NCBI GenBank assembly: GCA_015183035.1
Contig: JACZZP010000015.1
Coordinates: forward strand, 124,001-188,000
Source of the DNA: Meloidogyne chitwoodi
Taxonomy: Eukaryota; Nematoda; Chromadorea; Rhabditida; Meloidogynidae
Direction: 5' to 3'
DNA: 64,000 bases
This document shows, piece by piece, positions 12,301-22,702 of the stretch. Under the pieces are notes generated by a model. It was not told the origin of the DNA. It worked only from the letters and a program-made list of their open reading frames with translations, and did not search any database. The stretch's first letter is position 1, and each line of letters starts with the position of its first letter. The position numbers and the translations under genes are program-made.

Positions 12301-13419
12301 AATTTATTATTTGTCTACTAATTGAGAGCAGCTATAAATAAATCTGTTATTATATAATTTATTATTTGTTCAGTTTTTTCTTTTCCTTAAATTTATATAT
12401 TTTCTAGTATTTTTATTATTATTATTTTTCAATTTGTGGTGTGATTTCGCAAAATAAGATTTTTCACTCTTTTACTTTTTTCCTCTCAATGCCAAAAATG
12501 GATCCAATTTCTTTCAAGAACGGCGCTTTTTCTCTTTTTTTACCTTTCCATAAATAATTGTTGGGTGCCCTCGTTGGTTAATAGAATTGAGTTAATGTTT
12601 TATTTATTTACTTCTTTGTCAATAAAAAAGAGAGTAAAAGCAAATAAAAACGAGATAGTTTATTTATTTTTTTAGTAATTTATTTTTTTTAGAAAAATTG
12701 CTAAAAGAGTAAAAATTTTAAAAAAATCTAGAATGCTCAAAAAACGTTCAAAAATCGTTTTTTACAATATTTTAAATAAACTTTCAATTTTAAATATTTT
12801 TTATAAATTTAAAATAGTTTCATATCTTTACATTACTTACTTAGTTGTGGGATTATAAAAAATGTATACATATAAATCCCTCCCATTTTAATATATAAAT
12901 TTAATTAAAATACCAATTAATTTATTTTTAAAATTTCTTTCATCTCTTTTTTATAAGAACAATTTTAAACTTGATAAAATTAAAATATATTTATTTTATT
13001 TTTTTTTGATCGTAAAATTAAAAAAATTGTTAAAAAACTAGACTTTTTTTTGTATTTTTAACATTATAGTGTATACATATTAATACTTGGTTTATTTTAT
13101 TCCATTTATATATATAAATTCATAATTCTTGCGTCAATGACCTTCTTAAGCATTAAAAAATATTTATTATTTCTCCTATTTAATATAAATAGCTAAAGAA
13201 TAAAAAAGGAAGCACGAACTCTAAAAAATAAATTTCCAAATGTTAAGCTTGACTTATTTTTTGAAATTTTGTGATTATACGTATTTATAGTTATGTTCTT
13301 TATTTTTTAAGATATTTTTAAGACCAAATATTATTTTTAAGTTTTTCTTAAATAAAATAAGTTTGTATAATTTAACAGAAACAAATAAGTTTGAAATATT
13401 ATTTCACACACTTAAAAAA
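9327..13419. other. Gene-free AT-rich interval
   Basis: No coding exon, tRNA or recognisable mobile element. It holds long T and A runs, TTCCGGAA copies near 10799, 10851, 11474 and 11525, and a roughly 60-bp tandem repeat at 10752-10914. The right end contains an acceptor-like TTTAACAG at 13371-13378, about 40 nt upstream of the next gene's ATG, possibly a trans-splice site. Confidence 0.5.
10752..10914. repeat. About 3x tandem repeat with TTTTTCCGGAAAAAC core
   Basis: Three imperfect units of roughly 55-60 bp, each with an ACTTTGTTTTT- or TTTGTTTTT-like start, TATTTTATAATTCCTGAATG and a final TTTTTCCGGAAAAACATTT. The third unit has a degenerate core (CCGCTAAAAC). Confidence 0.7.
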
Positions 13420-15677
13420 ATGTTTGGTGCAGTAGCCGGATCTAGCGGAATCAGTGGAAGATTTATCACAAGTAATTGTAACTCGGTGCTGCGTGTTTTT
13501 CGTATTTGCCTTCCTTTTCCTTCAAATAATGGTGATCACTCTGATTTTTACAGAGATGAGGTATAAAAAATATTTTTTTTAACTTTAATTTTTTTTAAAG
13601 TTTAATTCGTTTTCTGCAAAAACAACTGGATTTTATAAGCCAACAAAAACAAGAGATTCACTTGGGGAAAAATCAATTACATCAACTCCTAATAAATTCT
13701 CTCATCAAATTTCTACAAGTACACTAAGCAGTAGAGTAGCAAATACCGAAGATGGAACTTACGAAAAGTAAATTGAACACTTACTTTTATTAATTTTTGG
13801 AAAAGCTTACATTTATATTTTTATAGTAATAGGTCAACACCAGACTCATATGGAAGTTTACACTTGAAACTTGATTATGATTTTACTTCTAGCAGAGTAA
13901 GTTTATTTATAAATTGTAAAACTTTATTGTGAAAAATAAGTTTATTTATAAATTTAAAACTTTGTTTTAAAACTTTTCCGGAATAATTAAGTTTTCCTAT
14001 AAAAAAAAAAGAATTTTATCACATACATAGTTGTAAAATCGCGAAATTATAAACTTGAATTGTAAAACATGGCATATCGTATATTAAAATAAATTTCAGT
14101 TATCTGTGACTATTCTTGAATGCAGGGATTTACCGGCATGTGATAGAAACGGAATGAGGTAGATATATAAGTAATTTAAAAAATTAAAATTATATTTTTA
14201 ATATTCTATTTTTTGTTTCAGTGATCCTTACATCAAATTATCTATTTCTCCTGAACGAAAGCCCAAATTCGAAACTAGGATAAAGCGAAATTCTTTAAAT
14301 CCGGTAAGAATATACGATAAAAATATTTTCTATTTATGTTTGTAAAATTTAAGGTTTTCAATGAGACATTTGTTTTCAAGGTGAAAACTAAAATTTAACA
14401 AAAATCTAAAAAAATATACATATAGATCCCATTCCCTGATCTTGGACGAAAAACAATTGAAATTGTTGCGTTTGATTTTGATCGCCTATCTAAAGATGAC
14501 CAGTATGTTTATTTCTCTATTAGAAAAATATTTACAATTGTAAACTTAAAGTTTGCAACTTTCCGGAATTAAGTTATAATTGTAATACTATTTTGTATTA
14601 ATTTTGATTTGTAATCAAGTTTTGTAATTTGTAAAAAAATTATAATTCTAAAACTTTCTCATAAAACTTAAGTTTAAATTTTTACATTTTGTAGAATGGG
14701 TCAAATCTCACTGCCATTAAATACAGTCGATTTTGGGCAAACAAATGATAGATGGATAAATTTTGAAGCTCCACACGAGATCGAAGAAGTAGTTGAAAAA
14801 ATTATTTGTTTTATTTTTTTAAATTAAAATTCAAGGAATCTCGTATGGGCGATATTTGTTTTTCAACACGTTATCGACCAGGTAATGAAAAAATGTTTAT
14901 TTTGAGAAATTTTTTAACAATTAAAAAAAATTAAAATTAGTATAATAAATTAAAGAAAGTTTTTATCAAAATTTATTTGAATTTCTCAGCAACAGGAACA
15001 CTAACCGTTACAATTATGGAAGCTCGCAATCTCAAAAAGATGGATGTCAGTGGTTCTTCTGGTGAAAGAAATTTTAAAATATTTTTTTATTTTTTTTCTT
15101 TTTTAGATCCTTATGTAAAAATTTATCTTTATGAAGGAAAAAAAATTTTGGCAAAAAAGAAGACTGCTATAAAATTTAAAACATTAAATCCATAGTTAAT
15201 AAATAATTAAATTATAAAATAAAATAATAAATTTAGTTATAATGAAAGCTTCCAATTTAAAATTTCTGCTGATAAAATGGAGGTAAATTGAATAGAAATA
15301 ATTTTAAAATTTTTAAAAAAATTTTAAGCGTGTTCATTTGTGTATATCTGTTTGGGATTATGATAAAATGAGCAAAAATGATTTTATTGGAGAAGTAAAA
15401 AATTAATTAAAAATAATATTTATTTATTTATTTTTAAAGGTAATTCTTTCTTCTATAAATTTAAAAAATCCTCATGTTGCTCTTATTGCTCAGGAACATT
15501 GGAACGAAATGATGCTTACACGAAGACCAGTAATTTTAAAAAATTTAATAATTAAATTTTCTATTATTTATTAGTATTTAAGGGAAAAATAAAATTAAAA
15601 AAACATAATCTCAAAATTAATTTATTTAAATTTAGGTTGTTCGTTGGCATTCTCTCCAAACGCGTGAAAAATTATAA
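13420..15677 (+). CDS. Synaptotagmin-type protein with two C2 domains, no obvious TM segment
   Basis: Exons: 13420-13560, 13601-13767, 13827-13896, 14100-14158, 14222-14303, 14354-14380, 14426-14502, 14695-14788, 14836-14881, 14990-15061, 15107-15194, 15237-15282, 15329-15394, 15440-15529, 15636-15677; 388 aa. C2A runs from about residue 115 to 235: [20 protein letters not shown], then CDRNGMSDPY and [10 protein letters not shown], which keep the acidic Ca2+ loops, then LPLNTVDFG as in synaptotagmin 1. C2B (about 255-375) has [23 protein letters not shown] and [10 protein letters not shown]. The C-terminus carries the synaptotagmin WHxL motif (WHSL, about 379-382). Such proteins couple Ca2+ to membrane fusion. 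The N-terminus (about 110 residues, [13 protein letters not shown] onward) shows no clear membrane span, unlike classical synaptotagmins, so an upstream exon may be missing or this may be a soluble paralogue. The 27-nt exon at 14354-14380 is unusually small. Confidence 0.88.
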
Positions 15678-16276
15678 ACTATTTTTAATAAATAATTAAA
15701 AATACAATTTTAAGCAAATAAAACGTTGTATATTATTGTAATTAAATATTAAAAGTCATTTTTATATTTTTTAAAAATAATTGTATAAATATTTGGATTT
15801 AACTTTAAAAGTACTTTTTAGGGTGTGGAATGAATAAAATGTTTCAACCATTTTATTAATAAATTCTAAAATCGGTTATTGTTTAATAAATGAAATTATA
15901 TAATTTAAAATAAATTTTAAGTTAATTTAATTTTTAAGAAAAAATATAAATTTATATTATTTTTTATTTAATTAAAATTTATTCAATTACTTTACTACCT
16001 ATTTTAAATTTTTATATTAAATTTATAAACAATTAAGTTAAAAAAGAATTGTAAAACTAATAGCAGTTTTTATAAAATTAATTAAGTTTAAACTTAAACT
16101 TGACTTAAGCGTTAACTTATGAATTAATTTAAGCATTAACTTAAGATTTATATTAAAACTTGAAACTAGTTTGTTGGTTTTAAGTTTTAATTGAACTTTA
16201 AAGTTTGATATTCAAACAACTATAATAATATTTCACAAACATTTTTTACAAACTTAACTTTTTAGTTTATTAGGAA
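15678..16276. other. Intergenic, synaptotagmin-like to GPCR
   Basis: Contains AATAAA at 15718-15723, a plausible poly(A) signal for the upstream gene. At 16080-16220 there is a cluster of CTTAAG/AACTTAAG-type repeats. A splice-acceptor-like TTTATTAG at 16266-16273 lies only 3 nt before the next ATG, consistent with trans-splicing. Confidence 0.5.
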
Positions 16277-17507
16277 ATGCCGGAACAAGTTTTTGTTGAA
16301 GAAATTTATTTATATACGTTAATAATAACGTTAATACAACAATTTATTTCATTGTTTGGGATTGTTTTTAATTTGGCTATTGTTTGGATTACTATTAAAA
16401 ACAAGTAACAAATAATTTAAATATAACTTTGTTTTAACTATAATTATTTTTATTTAAGATCATTACAAACAAGTTTTGGTCTTTTAATTGCCTTAAATTG
16501 TTTATATGATACTCTAAATGAATCATCAACATTTTTACCTACAATTTTAATATTATTCCAAACAAAAATATCTTTATTAAATTGTTTTTATGTTTCAATT
16601 TTACAATCACTGCTTTGTGGATTAAACGCTATTTTTATCACATTTTTTATTAGTATTGATCGCTTAATTGGATGGACATGTCCAATTTTGTAAGTATTCT
16701 GGCTAATATTTTTTCAAATTTATTAAATTACTAATTAATTTTTAGCTATAGCTTTGTACTTGAAAAAGGTGCAAAAGTATATGTTTTAGTGTTAAATATT
16801 ATTGCATCATTTATTTGTTTTTATTTTATTTATACTGATTATTTAAACATTCTGAAAAATAAAGATGTGTAAGAATCAATTATATTTTATTAAATAAAAT
16901 CAAAAATAATTTTAGCCAAACATATTGTGAACCAACAGATATGGTCATTGGAGATGTGTTAACCGTTTTATTAAACATTGCTATTTTTTTAATATTATTA
17001 ACATTAATTATTTATATTATTCTTGGGTGTTTAATTAAATGTAAGCTTTAATAATAATATTTAAATAAATTAAAATAATTTAAAACATTCCAATATTTTT
17101 TAAAATAGTTTCAAAAAATGAAAACAAGGAAGCAAAAGTGACACGACAAATGTACAAATCATTAGCAATTATAATAACATCAATCATTTTTTTAGACTTT
17201 TTTGGTCTTTTTGCTGGTAGAATATTTGTTCCACTTTTATCTGATGATTTACAAATCAGATTTCTTTATTTTCGACTATTTTCTCAATTTATTACAGTTA
17301 GTGGGGCACTAAATTGTCCAATATTATATTTATGCAGGCAAATTTTTATATTTAATTTTTTTATATTTTTAAATATTTAGTACATTATATCGTTCAACTT
17401 TTAACAAACAATTTCCATTTATTCCTGCTCTGTTTAAAAAAATTGGAATTAAACAAGTAACTAATAATGTTGTAACTGTTGTTGTTGTAAAACCTGTTAC
17501 AAATTAG
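16277..17507 (+). CDS. srsx-like seven-transmembrane chemoreceptor (GPCR)
   Basis: Exons: 16277-16404, 16459-16689, 16746-16868, 16916-17040, 17109-17337, 17381-17507; 320 aa. Hydrophobic spans follow one another through the protein. The DRY-like motif after TM3 reads SIDRLIGWTCPI. A TM7-like segment, NCPILYLCSTLYRS, is the kind seen in the nematode serpentine class Srsx. The first intracellular loop and short N-terminus fit that family. These receptors are expected at the plasma membrane of sensory neurons; the ligand cannot be told. The last intron (17338-17380) starts with GC, not GT: the exon ends TGCAG followed by gcaaat, and the frame holds only with this site. The gene is convergent with the channel gene, with 247 bp between stop codons. 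Confidence 0.8.
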
Positions 17508-17754
17508 AACTATAGTTGTAATTGTGTTTTAAAAAGAATTTTTTTCTCGAACATGTTCGTTTAAAATTCTGGTTTTTATATATAAGTGTTAATCCGTTTA
17601 TTTTTTTTGTTTGTTTTTGTTACCCGTTGTTTTTTCAATTATTTGTAACAAGGCACAGGCAAAGATCTTTTTTTGATGTTAATAAAACAACAATTTATCT
17701 AAGTCTTCTTAAAAAATTAATAATTTTTTTTATTTTAAATAAATATTTTTAAAA

Positions 17755-20161
17755 TTACCCCATAAAAATCAACCAATACCATAAATTGAAAATAACAAAA
17801 CATGTAGGAAAAAGAATGAACGAAACCTGTTTTTAGAATAAAAATATAGTTTTTTAAGTTTCAAAAAATACTTGATCTATTTTTGAGGCAGTTAGTTCAG
17901 GACAGCACAGACAACCCCACCAACAATCATGACTAAAAATTTAAAATTTTAATTTAATGTAATTAAAATAAATTTAAACAAAATTTACATTTTTAACTTT
18001 TTCTCTGTTTGTGTGCTGACTAAATACCCAACAACTGCAAGTCTAAAAACATAAAATTATTTTTTTTTAATAAATTTTTAACTCAATAAGTGAAGAAAAA
18101 ATAAATCCCATAGCTATAAGTATCATAACATCAATTGCTTTAATATCACTCGTCTTTGGCAAGTTTGCAACAACTGATCCAAATTGATAAGTTAAGGAAA
18201 GGAGAGAATTAACCTATAAATAAATTAACTTAAAAAATTAAAATTTTTTATTGCCCCAATAATCGTGCGTGAAGGAATATTATTTTTTCCCAAATAGAAA
18301 GAAATCCAACTCATGCAAACAGAAATGTATGTTGGAATATATACCTGAAAATAAAAAAGATAAAAATAATATTCCGGAAGATGTTTATTTAATAATTCTA
18401 TTTTTCCGGAAGATGTTTATTTAATATTCTGATTTTTCCGATAAATATTTATTTAATAGGTAATTTTGGTTTTTCCGGAAGATGTTTATTTAATATTCTG
18501 GTTTTTCCGGAGGTGTTTTTTAATATTCTGGTTTTAGAATTTAGTTTATATTTTAATAATTTACTATTTAAAAAATATTAAATGTGACCTGTAGAATATA
18601 GAAACCATATAAACGTTTAAATGTAAATGTAGCGACTAATTCATTCCATATACCGGGTGGATAAAGCTGAATTGATAGAAAGTTCATTATTATTTAAAAA
18701 TTCGTAAAATTTAAGACACAAACCCTTTTAACACTAGATGCTTTAAAATCAACTAAAACATAATCCGGTAAAGTTATGTTTGGTTTAAGCAAAATAATTG
18801 GAGACAAAGTCCATTCCATTTGTACTTGCTCCTTAATAAAAATTTTTAAAGAGTTTATATTTTAAATTAAATTAACATAATTATGGTTGAAAGACTCATA
18901 GAAAAGCATACACCTAAGAAAAATTTTAAATTTTATTTAAAAATAATTAAAACCTCTGTTGGTCTATTGGAAATCTATTAAATGTATTTGAACAAGGTCC
19001 TGTTAGTTTTATTCTATTTAAATTTAGAAGCAATTAAAAATTAGAGTTATTAAAAAATTACCTGTAATTATGCCAAACAGAGCCATTTTCATATCTTAAC
19101 AATATGAAAGGAATAATAATTGTATAAAAATTTAATTCATTATTATTGTTGGAAAATTCTGGTTTTTCCGAATGCTTATTTAATAATTCTGTTTTTTTCT
19201 GGAAGATGTTTATTTAATAATTCTGGTTTCCGGAAAAATAAATAATATTTTCTGGAACAAACAGAATTTTTTAAATAAAAAACCAGAATAACGTTCAAAC
19301 ATATAATTTTTTAAATTACAATTGAAGAAAAATGTTGCTGAAAGGACTCTTATGGACTGTAGCATCTTTACTATTTACAAAACAACCCAACGGATTCCAA
19401 ATTTTTGGTAGAACTCGTGCACCATCCACAGACATATTCCTTAGAGAATAAAAATTAATAAATTAAAAAAAATAAATTTGCTTTTTGCAAGGATTAAGAT
19501 GAGAAAATGCTAATCTTGAGTCCAACCACCATTCAGTAACATAAATATCTAATTCAAATTCACTGGTAATTTCAATAATTTTTGATACTTCTTGGACCCA
19601 AATCTAAATAAATATTTATTCCTTTAAATTTTTTTAGTTTTTACCTCTACTTCAACCCGTACATTGCCCTCTCCCGGAATTCTAAATTTATCATAACCAT
19701 CTAATAAATGTTCTAAAATCCAATGTTCGTCTGAACAATTTCTTTGAGTTTTTACTAAATCTTTATAATTAAGTTGAACTCTTTCATCCCACTCTAATGT
19801 TGTTGTTGCTATACTTCTCTTTTGTTTATTGGGTTTCCACTCCAATTCTGATACTAATTCATGACTGAAATGTTTTTAATAATGTTTTCCGGAATTATTT
19901 TTTCATTGTGTTTTCCGGAATTGTGTTTATGTTTTCCGGAATTGTAATAATAATTTATTTGAACAATTTATTTAACATTTCCTTTTTATACCTTAAATTC
20001 ATTGAAATACCATATTTACTAATATAATTACACACTGCTCCATCTTTCCCCTCCATACCACCCCAAGGTGAATGACCAACTGAGAATCCATAACCAATTG
20101 AATAAATAAGTGGTGGTAATAATATTAATAAAAATAATTGAATAAATAATAAAATACTCAT
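17755..20161 (-). CDS. Cys-loop ligand-gated ion channel subunit (GABA/glycine-receptor-like)
   Basis: Minus-strand exons from the start: 19992-20161, 19645-19864, 19482-19603, 19320-19439, 19062-19094, 18954-19013, 18877-18913, 18724-18831, 18589-18666, 18255-18344, 18083-18213, 17998-18042, 17872-17932, 17755-17826; 448 aa. It has a signal peptide ([21 protein letters not shown]). The extracellular domain contains WWLDSRLAF, then [19 protein letters not shown]. The Cys-loop is [15 protein letters not shown], with the canonical 13 residues. M1 starts [20 protein letters not shown]2 is [20 protein letters not shown]3 [13 protein letters not shown]4 [16 protein letters not shown]. The residue pattern before M2 (PSR) is close to the PAR of anion-selective members. 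The M3-M4 loop is very short and holds a Trp/Cys patch (CWWGCLCC). Two introns start with GC (after 19482 and after 18255). The agonist is unknown. Confidence 0.88.
18361..18540. repeat. Intron minisatellite with TTTTTCCGGAAGATGTTTATTT
   Basis: About five imperfect units of 30-40 bp in the intron between the channel exons at 18344 and 18589. Each unit combines TTCCGGAAGATGTTTATTTAA with TATTCTGATTTTT or TATTCTGGTTTTT, so two of the window's motif families occur in the same unit. Confidence 0.75.
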
Positions 20162-21270
20162 TTTAACTATTTTTAGTATATTTTTTGAAGGTTTTGTTTA
20201 TTATTAAAATTTAAAAATAAATGCATGATAAATTAAAAATAAAAGTTTATAAAAAATATTTTTATTTTTCTGAAAAATTTTAAAAAATGTTGTTTGCCAA
20301 TTTTTATTTTTATCGATTTTGAATGCAATACTACATGCTGTTGCCAGTAAAAAATGAAGCTTATTTTTTGGATTTTATTTTCAGCTTGCAAAGAATTCGA
20401 ATAAAATGCTTAGAGGTTTTAAATAAATGGAAAAAAATTGAAGGAAATATTAATACAAAAATATTCTTTTTTTTAATATAAAATAGGTATTATGTTAATA
20501 TTTTGTTATGGATGCCTTGTTTTTTTATCTAGAAGCTTCAAATAAACTTTTAAACTTTTAAATTTTTAATACAAAATTAATTTATAAGAAAATATATAAT
20601 TATTTAATGACAAAAATCCTTTTAATTATTTTTAAAACATTTACAAATTTAAAATTTTTTATATAATTTTTTAAACCTTTTATTTGTATTATTTTCATTT
20701 CTATATTTTTCTGTCCCGATTTTATAACCAAAGCGTGAGAATGCATGAAAAAAGCTTTGAAAAAAAATTGAAGAAAAAAATTGACTCTCTGTGTTCATTG
20801 CATAAGTCATTCCAATGTGTGTGGTCTAATGCTAAATATTTTTATTTATATTTATTTTATATTTGTTTGTACATAAAAGGCATTTTGTGCCATATAAAAA
20901 TTAGTAGTTGACTTTTTAAGCTTATTTTTTTTTCTAAATAATAAGCATTAATTCTAATATTTAAATAAATTTATTTTTTTCATTTTTAGTAATAATATTA
21001 TCAATCTAGATTTTTCTTTTTTAGTTTATCCCTTTGAGAATTAAAAGATTTTTCTTATAATTATATTTAAAATTATTTTTCCATTTTCTCATTTACTTAA
21101 AAATCTTTTAAAATTTTTCTTTTATTCTGTTTTTAAAAATATGTTAAATATAAATTTTCTTTAAAAAATTTTTTCTTTTTTAAACACACTCAAATTTCGA
21201 GACTCATTAGCAGAAACAAATAAAATTTAATATTTAATAATAAAAAATAAAGTTTAATAAATATTTTAAT
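20162..21270. other. Intergenic between divergent channel and membrane-protein genes
   Basis: No gene supported. The frame at 20684-20911 has no start context, domain or splice partners. The interval must contain both promoters because the two genes point away from it. Confidence 0.45.
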
Positions 21271-22512
21271 ATGACTGAAGAAATAAATACAAAACTTAAA
21301 ATAATTGTTGCGGCACTAATATCCCCGGTAAATTTTTTAAAATTTGAAATATACAAACTTGAATATAAAAATAACTATAGTTAATTTAAATCTTAATTTT
21401 GCAATTTTATTCAGGAAAGTTGTAAGAAATATTTCTGTTTTTAAAGTTTCCGGAAAATTGCAAACTTAAAACATTTATTTTGTTTCCGGAAAAAAATAAT
21501 TTAAATCTGGAAAGTTTTAAAATATTTTTAACAATATTTTATTAAGTTTGTTGCCATTTTTCAATTACTTGATACCAGCTGTGTTCTAAATAAGCTTAAA
21601 CCTGCTATGCAACGACACGGATTGTATACTTATTACTTAGAAATGCCAAATGGTAGCAGGATGAGGCAAATGGCTGATGTATTTTATGATGACAGACAAG
21701 GTTTGTTATTTAATATTTCTTTCCGGAAAGTTTTTACAATTTTCCGGAAGTGTTATTTTATCCATACTGTATTCTTTCCGGAAAGTTTAAATTAAATTTC
21801 TTTCCGGAAAAGTTTTAAATTGTATTAATTTTATTTTCAGTTCAATTTTACATTTTCCATGGCTTTCTAATTGTTTTCGTTTTGCCTGGATTTTTTATGC
21901 CTTATTTGTTGTTTTTGGCAGAGAAACGTGTAAAAGTTTTAATTTATATTTTAGTTCAAGTTTTTAAAAAATTTTAAATTTATTTTTTAATAATATAATT
22001 TAGTTTAGCAAAAACAAGAACTTCTCATTTGGTGGGTATGTTGGATAACTCTACACAATGTTCACGCCATAATGCAAATTTCTACTTATATTCTGAATTT
22101 CGCAGTAAATTTAATTAAAAAAATTAAAATTAATTTTTTAGATGTTAATATACCTCAAAGGTTTTGAACATTTTATTCGTTTTGATTATTGGAGTCTTTT
22201 AAGTATCTGTCAACTAGGCTCAACACTTAATTCATTTGGAGTCCCATTAAAGGTTATAAAAAATTAAATTTATATAATTTTTATTCTTTTTAGATTTATT
22301 TAAGCATTTTTATGATAAAATATTATCAAAGTGCTAAAGATATTTCCCCAAAAGAGAGTAAAAATGGAAGCAATTCACCTACACGTTTGTTAACTTTATT
22401 GCCTCTTTCATATCAAAAAAGAGATGTAAATATTAAAAGGACACGTTCACCATCAACTCCAATATGTCGAAAAAATACTACTAAAAAAAGGAATATGTCC
22501 CTTTGTCAATGA
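21271..22512 (+). CDS. Multi-pass membrane protein of unknown function
   Basis: Exons: 21271-21327, 21547-21700, 21841-21929, 22009-22104, 22142-22252, 22294-22512; 241 aa, in frame throughout. It has hydrophobic stretches near the N-terminus (IIVAALISPFVAIFQLL), around 75-100 (FYIFHGFLIVFVLPGFFMPY), around 110-125 (ELLIWWVCWITLHNV) and around 145-185, with polar loops such as MQRHGLYTYYLEMPNGSRMR. I read this as about four transmembrane segments with a basic, Ser/Lys-rich cytoplasmic tail (KRTRSPSTPICRKNTTKKR). I do not recognise the family. It lies divergent from the channel gene and convergent with the sulfatase. AATAAA occurs about 30 nt after the stop. Introns 1, 2 and 3 are full of TTTCCGGAAA copies. 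Confidence 0.75.
21415..21825. repeat. TTTCCGGAAA copies in introns of the membrane-protein gene
   Basis: Copies of TTCCGGAAAGTTT or TTTCCGGAAAAA lie near 21451, 21484, 21721, 21743, 21777 and 21802, all in introns flanking exon 2, in a setting otherwise almost free of C and G. Confidence 0.7.
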
Positions 22513-22702
22513 GTTACCATGTATAGCATTTTAAATATCAAAATAAATGTTTTATTTTAAATTAAAAAAAGTAATATAAATCCCATATTTAGTTGAAAAA
22601 GTGGTTTAATTAATTTATTATTTTTTAAACTTGTCCCAATGTAAATATTTAATATTGTTCTTTTTAAAACCCAAGCGCATGTTTGTGAATCAAGTATTAA
22701 TA

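Noticed and set aside
20684..20911. 75-codon frame between the channel and membrane-protein genes
   Set aside because: No start context, domain or exon partners; composition like the surrounding intergenic DNA.
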